From NCBI GenBank assembly GCA_039621445.1, contig CP154956.1, positions 93,934,406 to 93,998,405 of the forward strand: a stretch of 64,000 nucleotides of DNA. The letters run 5' to 3'. This document shows positions 45,575 through 55,051 of the stretch, in pieces. Made by a program: the position numbers and the translations under genes. This stretch comes from Euglena gracilis (lineage: Eukaryota > Euglenida > Euglenophyceae > Euglenales). The notes beneath the pieces are model-generated. The model saw only the letters and a program-made list of their open reading frames with translations, was not told the DNA's origin and did not search any database. Numbering within the stretch: position 1 is the first letter of the stretch; each line of letters opens with the position of its first letter.

Positions 45575-46158
45575 CAAAGCCGTACGCACGGACACGTCCT
45601 CTGACGGTTCGCAGTATACGCTGCTTCAAACCTCAGAGTTCGGGTCTCTGATTACTTTTTATACTATCCCCTCTTTTTGCACTTGTTTCTTCCTTTTACA
45701 CCACAAGTTACACTTGGTTTTCGCATTTTCCCTTTAAAAATGCGGAACACAAGTCCCATTGACTACGCAGCATTGATTGGTTCACTTCGTGGACTTGAAC
45801 CTGCAGCATTATTGTCTAGCTCCAATGAGCATCCGACCCGGGGAGGGGGGGCGCCGAAGAACGGCCCAAGGGGGGCCGCCCAAGACCACCCGAGGAGGGG
45901 GGCACGCACGGCCCAGGCGTATTTCAGGTGGCACGTGCCTGAACTTCTTTGACTCCACCTGTGGCCATCTTTACTGGATTTGTGCTGCTGGGAAGTGGGA
46001 AGATTGAGAGTTTGGTGAGATTTGAAGTTTTCAAGTTGGACCCCCCTATCGGTTTCTGTGTCGAGTAATCCTCCCCCCGCCCAATGGGCATCCCCACACC
46101 TATTGGTGTGAAGCTCTGTAGAACAACTGTGTACCAAGCAGCCGTAAGGCCATGGTAC
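45575..46158 (+). pseudogene. Leader and truncated Gag start of a family-2 gypsy element
   Basis: This resumes the leader begun at 44084. An ATG at 45739 starts MRNTSPIDYAALIGSLRGL, matching the second copy at 46835. Gag is interrupted at about 45834 by a fragment of about 210 bp: a G/C-rich piece followed by a degenerate mini-LTR-like stretch. A Gag piece reappears at about 46044-46125 (TGTGTCGAGTAATCCTCC, as at 47008). It is broken and not functional. Confidence 0.6.
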
Positions 46159-46574
46159 TGTGTATGTAGGTATAAGCCTACGGCCAGATATATCTCTGAG
46201 CCTCATACACAGTACTATGCTAGGTGGTATTCCTACAGATGGCCAACGGCCTGAATTAGGAGTACCTAAACCTTTCGATGTTTCTCCTCTCCACAGGTGG
46301 TATTTATTTTCTATTTTGTTACATTATGGTCTTTGATTCAAGACTTGATTTCCAAGTTTTATTTTTCACATTTGAAGTCCTGAAAGGACAGCCAAGTCAC
46401 TTGGCACTTTTCCTTGTTGTAGCCCATAGGGCTTCTCCCCTACCTTGTGCTCTGCCTCTTCATTGGGGAAAAGGGCAAACAACGTTTATATTATTCTTTT
46501 CAATTTTTTTGTTACCCCAACTTTTATCTTTTGCGCACCAAAGGCGAAAGCGTGGAAAAGTTTGGACGTACACT
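46159..46574 (+). repeat. Family-2 LTR, copy 2
   Basis: 416 bp, TGTGTATGTAGG to GGACGTACACT, followed by TGGTATCAGC at 46575-46584, a PBS variant close to the plant-type initiator-Met site. It marks the 5' end of the plus-strand element whose Gag starts at 46835. Confidence 0.75.
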
Positions 46575-46834
46575 TGGTATCAGCTTAGGTTTTCGATCCT
46601 TTTGACCGCAAACGGTGGTGTGGTGCCCCGCCTATAGGCGAACACAGGCACTACAAGCCGTTTCCGGCCAAAGCCGTACGCACGGACACGTCCTCTGACG
46701 GTTCGCAGTATACGTTGCTTCAAACCTCAGAGTTCGGGTCTCTGCTTACTTTTTATACTATCCCCTCTTTTTGCACTTGTTTCTGCATTTTACCCCGCAA
46801 TCTACACTTGGTTTTTGTGTTTTTGCCTCAAAAA

Positions 46835-48240
46835 TGCAGAGCACAACGCCCATGGATTATGCAGCATTGATTGGTTCACTTCGTGGACTTGAACCTGCAG
46901 CATTATTGTCTAGCTCTAATGAGCATTCACAACCCCATAGGGGTACACAAGCATTGACTCATTTCAAAGGAAATCCTCCTTCCCCGCGTGTGTCACACCT
47001 ATCGGTGTCTGTGTCGAGTAATCCTCCCCCCGCCCAATGGGCACCCCCACACCTGTTGGTGTCAAGCTCTATAGAGCAACCCCATGCCCAACAGGCACAA
47101 CCCCTTTTGTTGGAAAGCCGATCGGCTAACACCCATTCCCTCCGGCGAGATCTCGAACTGGGGCCGATAGGCACATTTGACTCGGGGGCGGATACGCCAC
47201 GACAAATTTTTGTTGAGGGTTGGTTAGAAACACCATGTTTCTTTCAGCCCCCCCCCCTATGCTTCCCCCTACAAGTCCGATTGGACGATTGCCCGCACAA
47301 CCCGATACGGGTTCTTTTCCGGCATTTCCATGGCACCCGCAGATGCGTTTGACAGTTCCGGCATACACAAGTCCGAAAATATTTCTCCTCAACCCAGTAC
47401 CGTGATTCAGCGCATAGTCGCAAATCTTCCAGTGGACCACCCGCTAACGCGGCAAATTTCCCATGTCCACACTTGCGTAGCGGATTGCGCTATGACACTT
47501 AACAAGGTTTTGGATATTGATGAGAACAACCAAAAGGTTGTGGAACACAAGCTGAATTACGTTTGCCGTTATGTGCGTGATGTTGGTGAATATTGCCAAA
47601 CAAATTTTAAATCCACCAATGTGGACCTAGCAACTTTGCGACAAGGTTTGGACACACATTTGCAGGCACATTTGCCACAACGTTTCCAAAAAGTGAGTGA
47701 AGCCACGTGTGAAGCACAATCCCGCAATGATGCTATATTCACCAACATGCAACATAGTTTGCAACCTCTATCCCATCAATTGGAAGCAATTACGGCAATT
47801 TTTCCACAATTGCAGCAAACGTTGCAAGAGCCCCCATCAAAAATCCCGAAATGGACAATTTATTACCATGGAGCAATTCTCCACACTTGCATCCGCATTT
47901 CAGGAAGCGCAACAGCGCATTTTCCAGTTGAGCGGTGATTCCGCGAACTTTTCACACTTTTCTGCCCAAGCCAATGAAAGTTTTGCCCCCCGCACGTATG
48001 TGCAACAATTGGAGGAAAGACTTTCCCGATTGGAGCAGATATCTTGCCATTGTGGCGAAATTCCTGCTGAAATTGCTAGTTTTCAAATCCAAATCGCGAA
48101 TATCGCGAGTAGGATTGAGAATTTGCAACAACAGTGGCAAAACGACACAATGGAAATCCGAACCGCAATCGCGAATTTGCAGAACCGCAATGCGGCAACC
48201 CATGCACCAAAACCGGATATTAGCGGACTCAAGGCCACTA
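46835..48240 (+). pseudogene. Gag N-terminus of the gypsy B-related element
   Basis: An ATG at 46835 begins MQSTTPMDYAALIGSLRGLE. After a shift the text continues from about 47330 (VIQRIVANLPVDHPLTRQIS, CVADCAMTLNKVLDIDENNQ, YVRDVGEYCQTNF). Then comes a coiled coil in another frame to 48240 (QQLEERLSRLEQISCHCGEI). These blocks parallel the gypsy B Gag at 41.2-43.0 kb, in the opposite orientation. The last frame runs without a stop into DIRS-like RT text. Confidence 0.65.
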
Positions 48241-49064
48241 TGTCCCCCCCTGAAGCTACAAATGACCAAGCTGCTGACGCTCTGGCAAAATTATTTCATT
48301 TTCTTTCTAAGTCAAAATGGTGGTCAAAAAATGTCCCCCCCGCAACATGTCAATTGATCAAAAATGGACTTCAGCACCCATGGGTAAATCCCCCAAAACT
48401 GTCCACCCACCCAAAACACAGAGCCAACCTGGACCTGAACCAGACAGAAAAAATCCTGTTGGATTACGAAAAAACTGTGTCAATAAAACGAGGTTGGGAT
48501 TCAGAAACCCAACATTTAATCCCATGGTTTCTAATTTCGAAACCAGAAGGGGGAACAACCAAATGGAGAATGATCAGCGACTGCAGAGAATTAAATCAGC
48601 AGTCTCAAGTAAAACCTTTCAAGCTGGATCATATCCAGCACATTTTTCCAGTTTTGAAAAAAGGCCACTGGGCAGCAAAAATAGACCTGAAGGATGCCTA
48701 TTTCCACATTCCATTAAGTCCAGGCCTAAGGCCATTTTTAAGGCATCAGGTGGGTGTGCAGACCTGGGAGTTTCAGACAGGCTGCTTTGGGCTAAATGTA
48801 ATGCCCCAAAATTTTATGTCAGTAATGAAAACACTCGAAAAGTTGTGGAGAGAAAGGGGAATCCATGTATTTATTTACCTGGACGACTTTTTACTGGTGG
48901 CCCCCACCCAAAACATATTGCAAAGTCACCTGAACAGAGTTGTCAAAGATTTGTTCAATTCACGGTTCAAAATCAATGTGAAAAGTCCACCCTGCAGCCC
49001 ACCCAAGTGGTAACCCATCTAGGTTTTCAACTAAACTTCCAGGAAGGAAAGTTACAGGTGCCCG
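48241..49064 (+). pseudogene. DIRS-like reverse transcriptase
   Basis: Motifs in order: KWRMISDCRELNQQ, WAAKIDLKDAYFHIPL with the first catalytic Asp, CFGLNVMPQNFMSVMKTLEK, and IYLDD at about 48873-48887, the YLDD form typical of DIRS elements. A frameshift near 48.98 kb moves the thumb (PTQVVTHLGFQLNFQEGKLQ) into another phase. The frame is continuous upstream with Gag-type coiled-coil text of a gypsy element. Confidence 0.8.
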
Positions 49065-49127
49065 TGTGCGGCAGACGGGAGATCCTACGGAGGTTGGTAG
49101 CCGGCGCGTAGTACCAAGCCGAGTATC

Positions 49128-49200
49128 GCTCGAGTAGCTTATTCGGTAAGGTGCTGGGCTCATACGCGGGAGGTCGTGGGTTCGAGACCCAGGTCCCGCC
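49128..49200 (+). other. tRNA-Met-like unit in the left TRIM LTR
   Basis: 73 bases with tRNA geometry: A box TAGCTTATTCGG, anticodon loop CTCATAC with CAT at 49161-49163 and T before and A after it, variable AGGTC, B box GGTTCGAGACC, and the final CCCGCC. The acceptor and anticodon stems pair poorly (about 4 of 7 and 3 of 5), so it is unlikely to be a working tRNA. The internal Pol III promoter boxes are intact. A 10-bp stem (49212-49221 with 49245-49254) follows. Confidence 0.7.
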
Positions 49201-49818
49201 GTGTGAGTCCTGGTCGATCCCGTACGGGCAGAGGGCATACCGCGGGGATCGACCGGCGCGTGCAACTGCGCCCAAGGACGAGACACTGGTTGGCCGGACC
49301 TTGGGTGTAGTTCCCCGCCTGAGGGCGTGCCACGGCAAGCAGTATGAGCTGCCCCGTGGCCGTCCAACGGCGGGTGGTGACAACCAACGTATACATGGTA
49401 GCAGAGGGAACCCGTCTAATGCCACACGAACCGGGAAGTCAGAGCCTGACCCCACGGCGCCCGGAAGGCGGAGGCGGACGCGCCGAGTCTAGGGCGACTG
49501 AAACTCCTACACCGTTCCAAAGTCTCAAGCCGATGCTAAGGGGGACGCTCCAAGGCGGCAGAGCCCGTGGAAGTCGACAACACGTAAACTGCCGGCAATA
49601 GCAAACCCGAGCTGCAGGGGTCGGCAGCCTGGTGACGCAGTACTCGTGAGAGGCACTCAGCCAACTAGGGCCGTGTGAGGCATAACCCGAGCTGCAGGGG
49701 CCACGGCCATAGTGACGCAGTGGGCTAGTGTAGTAAGGCTCTTGGGAGGGGAGTGTGTGCGGCAGACGGGAGATCCTACGGAGGTTGGTAGCCGGCGCGT
49801 AGTACCAAGCCGAGTATC

Positions 49819-49891
49819 GCTCGAGTAGCTTATTCGGTAAGGTGCTGGGCTCATACGCGGGAGGTCGTGGGTTCGAGACCCAGGTCCCGCC
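49819..49891 (+). other. tRNA-Met-like unit in the right TRIM LTR
   Basis: The second copy of the unit at 49128-49200, displaced by 691 bases. I see no difference in the A box, anticodon (49852-49854) or B box. Its presence in both LTRs means it is copied at every retrotransposition cycle. Confidence 0.7.
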
Positions 49892-50143
49892 GTGTGAGTC
49901 CTGGTCGATCCCGTACGGGCAGAGGGCATACCGCGGGGATCGACCGGCGCGTGCAACTGCGCCCAAGGACGAGACACTGGTTGGCCGGACCTTGGGTGTA
50001 GTTCCCCGCCTGAGGGCGTGCCACGGCAAGCAGTATGAGCTGCCCCGTGGCCGTCCAACGGCGGGTGGTGACAACCAACGTATACAGCCCCCCCAGAAAG
50101 TCAAAACCATAGAAAAGGAGCTGGAAAAATTGTGAAAAAAGAT

Positions 50144-50583
50144 TGTAAAGCTTTCAGTCCTTCGGTCCTTCTTCTTCTTCTCGTACTGAGGACTCAGCTC
50201 CGTAGTATCTTTTTTTGAACTCTCCTTTTTCTCGACCTTTTGACCTTCGTGGCGGTTTTACTTGCAATCCACAAGCAAGGAACACATTTTGTAACAAAGC
50301 ACTAAAGCCAGCCTGTGAAAGGGGGGTAAGGCATATGTACACCAAATTGTCCGACACATCACAGTAGGAATGTTGCTGGGTGTGGTTGGGCGGTTGGTTG
50401 GTAAAGGTGGGGGGGGGGGCGTTGGGGAAGACTCCTTTGTGGAAGGCCCCCCCCCATGAAGGACACATGGGCCAATTGTCAAGGCAGGTTCTTGCACCTT
50501 TCTTCAATGAGCAAAGGGGGTCTCTTTCACTCCACTGCCCAGGGAGGTCAGGGGGGGGGAAGGTAGCCCAAGCCTCCTTTTCA
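50144..50583 (-). repeat. Gypsy A1 3' LTR
   Basis: 440 bp, TG...CA on the plus strand (TGTAAAG ... CCTTTTCA). It matches 57235-57674 and 59878-60284. The PPT is at 50584-50595 (minus AAGGGGGGGGAT). The 3' untranslated segment from there to the chromodomain stop at 51312 is non-coding. Confidence 0.9.
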
Positions 50584-51311
50584 ATCCCCCCCCTTGGTGG
50601 AACAAAGCCCCACCAAGCAACACAAAGGGGGCTCAAAAGACTTGGCTGAAATCTCAGGTGAACGTCTTTTTTTTTTTTTGGACTCGTGAACGTGGGCCGT
50701 AAAATCGGCATCAATTGTTCACTTTTTTTTTTGGTCAGGGGGCAGTGGAAGAGAAATCAAAAACTTTTTACACCAGCCAGCCTGTCTGTGTCGTGTGTTT
50801 GGCTGCTGGGGGGTTTTCTTTCTCTTTCCCGTTTGCTCTCTCTCTGGCCTTTCTCTCTCTCACAAAAACTGGGAAAAGCCATAATCAAACATCATTCTGA
50901 AATTCCAGACCGAACCGTGAACATGATGTCCAACAGTGAAGAACAAGTCAAAGAACAACAAAGTCAAAGAACATCAAAATGGTGAACGACAACTCTATCT
51001 TCAACAAAATGATGAACATGAACATCTTCTGGAAATTGAACACGTTGAAGAAGAACTTGATGTTGAAGAAGATAAGTTGACTTGTTGTGGTTGGTGGTCT
51101 GGTGCTGCGGCGAACCTGGTGGTAGAATAATGGCCTGGCCAAAATGGCATTCGAATTCAGGCTGATTCCACTCTTAGGTGCAAGACCTAAGTGCCTCTGG
51201 CCCTGTGGCTTCTGCACCCAGACATCCTACTCCTCAGCAGCTGGGCTGGCACTTAGAAAAGAGAGGGGTTATTCTGCTGGGGTCAGTTTCTGATGCCCAA
51301 GGCACCAAATT

Positions 51312-52655
51312 TCATGGAAACAGTTTGACTGTGAAAACTGGACTGGGTTGGGTATTAGCATTCTTCTGCACTTTCTTCAAAACCTCTTGCAAACCATTGT
51401 CCTGAATGTAATTCTGAAAAACTGAGTTCATTCTTCCACCTGGCAAAATGAAACTTCTGACTGGTTCGCATGTTGATGAATGCACTGGGTAATTCTCCCA
51501 CTTTGTCAGAAACCTCCAACCATTTCTGAACTTGTGATCCAAAATGGCTTCAACATTGTAAAAACCCATGTTTGCAGCCTCCATTTCTGAAAACTGTCTG
51601 GCTGATTTGGGCAAATTTGAAACACATTCTGAAGCAAAACTGCTGACTTTTTCTGGTTCTGACTCTGAAATTGTGAAAAGAGGCATAGAATCTGCAGAAA
51701 AATCTGCAGCACAGGGCTGCACCACTGAGCCCATAGGCCCAGGCACATCAACATGTTGAAGTTCAGCTTGCGGAAGTTCAGCAGCACGTTCAACAGCATC
51801 ATTTTGAACTTCATCATTTTGAACATCAACAGCAAGTTCAGCAGCAGCATCTGCAGCAGGCTGCTGCAAAGGACCCTCGGGTCCACTCTCCTCCAAGTTC
51901 TCTTTCTCAAACTCCGACTTTTTCTGCCAAATTCTCCTTGTATCACCTCCAAGTCGACCGACTTCAAAATTTGATTTCTTTGAATTGAAACTTGGTTCTG
52001 GCCCTCGGGCCTTGCCTCTAGTAACCATCTGAGAAGAAAAAGATTGGGGAACTGGGTCTTTCGGGGGTCTGGGTCCTTCTGGTCTTTCTGGGGGTTCGTC
52101 GCGTGCGCTCGGCCGTGCGTCGCGTGCTCGTTCGGCTGTTCTGGGCCTTTCGCCTCGCGTTTCTTGGTCTGGCCTTGTTCTGTCGTGTTCTGGTTTTGTC
52201 GTGCGTTCGTCGCCTGCGCCTCTGTGTGCGTCGCTTGCGCCTCGCTGTTCGCCGCCTGTTGCTCGGTCGTCTGTGTGACCAGTGAGTGAAGCAGGGGGTT
52301 GTGCACCATCAAATTCCTCACACTCCTCTGAAAAAAACGAAGTGTCATTGTGTGGGTCATGGACAGAACTCCAGTGTTTCACTTGGGAGAACGAAACTTT
52401 CACCAAACCTCCCAATGATGGAGATGCCAAAATCTGCAAAGAGTTGTAGTGCACTTGAACAACTTTGTAGGGTCCAAACCATGGACTGGTGATCTTTTCT
52501 ACTTTTCTCTGGGGCCATCGAGACTTGTGGACGAGAACAAATTGACCAATTTCATAAACGGCAGGTTTCCGAACCTTGTTTTTCCGCTCCATCGCCAAAG
52601 ATCTGAGATGTTTCAGCCTCAAACTTGCCTTTTCTTGAAGCAAAAGCTGTTCCAA
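51312..52655 (-). CDS. Gypsy A1 integrase C-terminus, charged linker and chromodomain
   Basis: 447 residues. The first part is the integrase C-terminal region (KPAVYEIGQFVLVHKSRWPQ, SPWFGPYKVVQVHYNSLQIL). A linker of about 250 residues follows, rich in Arg, Glu, Asp, Pro and Thr (TKPEHDRTRPDQETRGERPR), then Ala-rich text. The chromodomain is near residue 365 (YNVEAILDHKFRNGWRFLTK, WENYPVHSSTCEPVRSFI). Trp in the TWEP motif is Cys here (codon at 51468-51470), whereas copy A2 keeps Trp. The frame begins after the integrase TAA at 52680-52682. Confidence 0.8.
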   Translation of the reverse strand: MEQLLLQEKASLRLKHLRSLAMERKNKVRKPAVYEIGQFVLVHKSRWPQRKVEKITSPWFGPYKVVQVHYNSLQILASPSLGGLVKVSFSQVKHWSSVHDPHNDTSFFSEECEEFDGAQPPASLTGHTDDRATGGEQRGASDAHRGAGDERTTKPEHDRTRPDQETRGERPRTAERARDARPSARDEPPERPEGPRPPKDPVPQSFSSQMVTRGKARGPEPSFNSKKSNFEVGRLGGDTRRIWQKKSEFEKENLEESGPEGPLQQPAADAAAELAVDVQNDEVQNDAVERAAELPQAELQHVDVPGPMGSVVQPCAADFSADSMPLFTISESEPEKVSSFASECVSNLPKSARQFSEMEAANMGFYNVEAILDHKFRNGWRFLTKWENYPVHSSTCEPVRSFILPGGRMNSVFQNYIQDNGLQEVLKKVQKNANTQPSPVFTVKLFP

Positions 52656-52679
52656 AATCCAATTTTCGACAGATGGGCT

Positions 52680-53527
52680 TTAACATGGCTCTCCAACACT
52701 TTCAAATTTCCATGGAGATCGACCGAGGAAAAGTTCCGATGGAGACATTCCCGTCGAACTTGAAATTTGGCTGTTCATCACAAAATTGACGTACGGAAGC
52801 AACTTTGGCCAATCCTTTGTACCCGTTTCGTGCACAAGACATCTCAATGTTTGCACAAACGAACGATTTTCTCTTTCCATCAAACCATTTGATGAAGGAT
52901 GCCTCGGAAGAGAAAACGAAACCTTGATTCCAAGTGATTTCATGGCCTCTTGGTAAAAACCGGAACTTGACTTGAAGCGAATGTCATTGTCACTCAAAAC
53001 GTCGTTGGGGCGACAAATTTTTCCACCCATTCTTTCAAAATCATCTTCAAAACTTTTTCACCCGTCACTTCTTTGTGGCATGGGAGGTACAAACAAAACC
53101 GACTCAAACCATCCACAATGCCCAAAGCGTAATCAAAAGAATTGAATTCATCAAGGGCGACAAAATCGAGAAAAATGATGTCATTGCGAAGGGGAGGAAT
53201 TGGCAAACAACCCAAAAGTCCACGATCGGCTTGTGAACTTGGCTTCGACATGACACATGTTTGGCACGAACCCAAAACATTCCGAAACAAACCGAACAAA
53301 TCCTTCCTTGAGAGGGATGAATGGAAATTTTGGAGAAATGACAAAAGCGTACGTTCGGGACCGGGATGACCATGAGCTCGATGTAACCACGATGAAACTT
53401 GGGGAAGACTTTCCTTGGGGATGGCCAATTTTCGCTCACAAAAAAGTTTGTCTTTGGCCTTGAACCACAAACAATCATCGATGACTTGAGCTTTCCATGG
53501 TTCCAATTTTTTCCCAAACCTGCGCAA
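52680..53527 (-). pseudogene. Gypsy A1 integrase core, broken
   Basis: The zinc-binding region (RAHGHPGPERTLL, CQTCVMSKPS) and first catalytic Asp (IIFLDFVALDEF) are in the frame 52994-53527. A missing C near 53013 shifts the frame. The second Asp (VLSDNDIRF) and Glu (NGLMERENRSF) are in the next frame, which ends at a TAA (52680-52682) where copy A2 has a Glu codon. All three DDE residues are recognisable but not in one frame. Confidence 0.85.
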
Positions 53528-53970
53528 AATCGCTCGATGGGTAGTCCAATGGAAAATTGAAGTCTTTCATCTCAAACGACAAAACTTGCAAAGAAAAATC
53601 TAATTGGGAGTCCATCTTTTCGAATGCATCTTTTGCCAAATTTTCGAATTCAACACTGAACTTTTGGTCAAAATGACTCCTTGACAACCAATCACACCAC
53701 TCATTCTTCATTCCGGGTGTATGCACAATCTTGATCTTGAATTGACCCAAAAAAACAAAACCAACGTCTCAATCTTTGATTCACGGGGGGTTCTTTGTCC
53801 AAGAAATTCTTGAGGGCCTCATGATCACAAAACCAAACAACCGGCAAACCTTGTAAAATCCGACTTTGCGTTGAAAAAATTAGCACACCGGCCAAAAGTT
53901 CTTGTTCAAAGGTTGAGCACCGGGATCTTGTGGGGCACCATTTCCAATTCCAATGCCCGATCGGGACCAA
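53475..53970 (-). pseudogene. Gypsy A1 RNase H, C-terminal half
   Basis: It begins with VPIGHWNWKWCPTRSRCSTF, STFEQELLAGVLIFS (catalytic Glu) and VVWFCDHEALKNFL (Asp-His). An extra A near 53750 shifts the frame before VHTPGMKNEWCDWLSRSH, the RNase H end. The N-terminal half, with the first Asp, was lost in the deletion that also removed the RT palm. Confidence 0.8.
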
Positions 53971-53977
53971 CCGAAAT

Positions 53978-55051
53978 TCATTTGGGTAAATTTTCGACCA
54001 TTTGTTCCATGTTTGGTAAAAATGCCGAATGGCTTTTCACATGGTCGTTGACCTTCTTGTATTGGCCCACCATCCTTTTTGATTGGCTTTCCTTCTTTTC
54101 CACCAAAAATGTTGGAGAACAATGGGTTGGGGTCTTTCCTTTGGGGTAACTCTCCACCAACCCACTTTCCACCAATTCATTCACTTGTTTGTGAATTTCC
54201 ATGGAATCCTTTTCGCTCATTGGCCAACATTTGCCTCGGATCACCCTCCCCTTGAACTCATCCTTGAGTTCCAAATCACATTGGACGAGTTGACAACCCA
54301 TGCCGGGGCTCGGGAGAGGACCAAAAATTTCCATGTACTTTTCAAGGAGCACTTTCAATTCGGGTTCCTTTTCAAAACGGGCTAGGTCACCTTGCAAATC
54401 ACCATGAAGTTTCTCGGTTTCCTTGTCAAACAAACCATCTTTTTGTGGAACGGGAATTTGTTGCAAAAGCCTTTCACACACCTTGGACAATTCTCCAACC
54501 GAACCGGTGAAGGGGGAAGAGGGGGTACCTCGGACTTCCATACCATCGGCTCCATTGAACTCCAATTCTTCATAGTTTGAAACCATTGTTGGTGGCTTGT
54601 GGTCCTTCTCGGTGAAGCTCAAATCCACTTCCAATGATAATTCGGCTCCAACTTCGGTGACACTTGAAATTTTCTCCACCTGAAAAAGTGAATCATGGGG
54701 CAAGGATGAGATTGGTGAAACGGGGGGAGACAACGGGATTTCATCAATATCCACTTGAATCTCCCTTTCCATGCCCTCCACACTTACTTTGGGGTACTTT
54801 TTGATTTCATTCACCAAATGCTCCAAATCCCATTTCCTAAATTTCCTCAAAATCCATTTCACGATCTTGGGGTCCAACTCCGAAATCGGGATGCTTTTTG
54901 ACTTGGAATCCAAAACCGAAACAATTGTATTCCATTGTGGGGCTGGCAATGCTTTTTCTTGAAAATCGGAACGGTAAGTTTCCATGCCATTGGGGACTTG
55001 AACTTGGGCAATGGAGAGCTTTTCCAAAATTCGTCTCCAATAACAATATCC
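53978..55051 (-). pseudogene. Gypsy A1 reverse transcriptase N-terminal part
   Basis: In frame after the TAG at 55052. It holds a linker (SLEVDLSFTEKDHKPPTMVS and others), then the start of RT: QLVQCDLELKDEFKGRVIRG, ELVESGLVESYPKGKTPTHC, PTFLVEKKESQSKRMVGQYKK. It stops at FLPNMEQMVENLPK. The next sequence encodes the middle of RNase H, so the catalytic YxDD region is missing. The junction (about 53977-53990) is clean and in AT-rich sequence. Confidence 0.85.

Larger units (their letters stand above)
46159..48240 (+). mobile_element. 5' part of a gypsy B-related element, cut off in Gag
   Basis: LTR, PBS, a leader of about 250 bp, and a Gag with several frame changes, ending abruptly near 48240 where DIRS-like sequence begins. 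No protease, RT or integrase of this element follows within the window. Confidence 0.7.
49065..50086 (+). mobile_element. TRIM-like element with tRNA-Met-like LTRs
   Basis: Direct repeats of 331 bp (49065-49395 and 49756-50086, offset 691) start TGTGCGGCAG and end GTATACA. The left repeat is followed at once by TGGTAGCAGAGGG, an initiator-Met PBS. The right repeat is preceded by a purine tract (GGGAGGGGAG). Flanks GCCCG and GCCCC look like an imperfect target duplication. The interior (360 bp) has no ORF and contains two related units of about 80 bp with CCGAGCTGCAGGGG. This is the layout of a terminal-repeat retrotransposon in miniature. Confidence 0.75.

Noticed and set aside
49128-49200. 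Functional elongator tRNA-Met gene
   Set aside because: Box elements and CAT anticodon fit, but the acceptor and anticodon stems pair poorly. The unit is repeated within LTR-like repeats.
51990-52290. Plus-strand Cys/Val/Phe-rich frame opposite the gypsy A linker (and its A2 twin at 61722-61967)
   Set aside because: It is the antisense of the Arg/Glu/Pro linker of the integrase ORF. Conservation follows the minus-strand protein.
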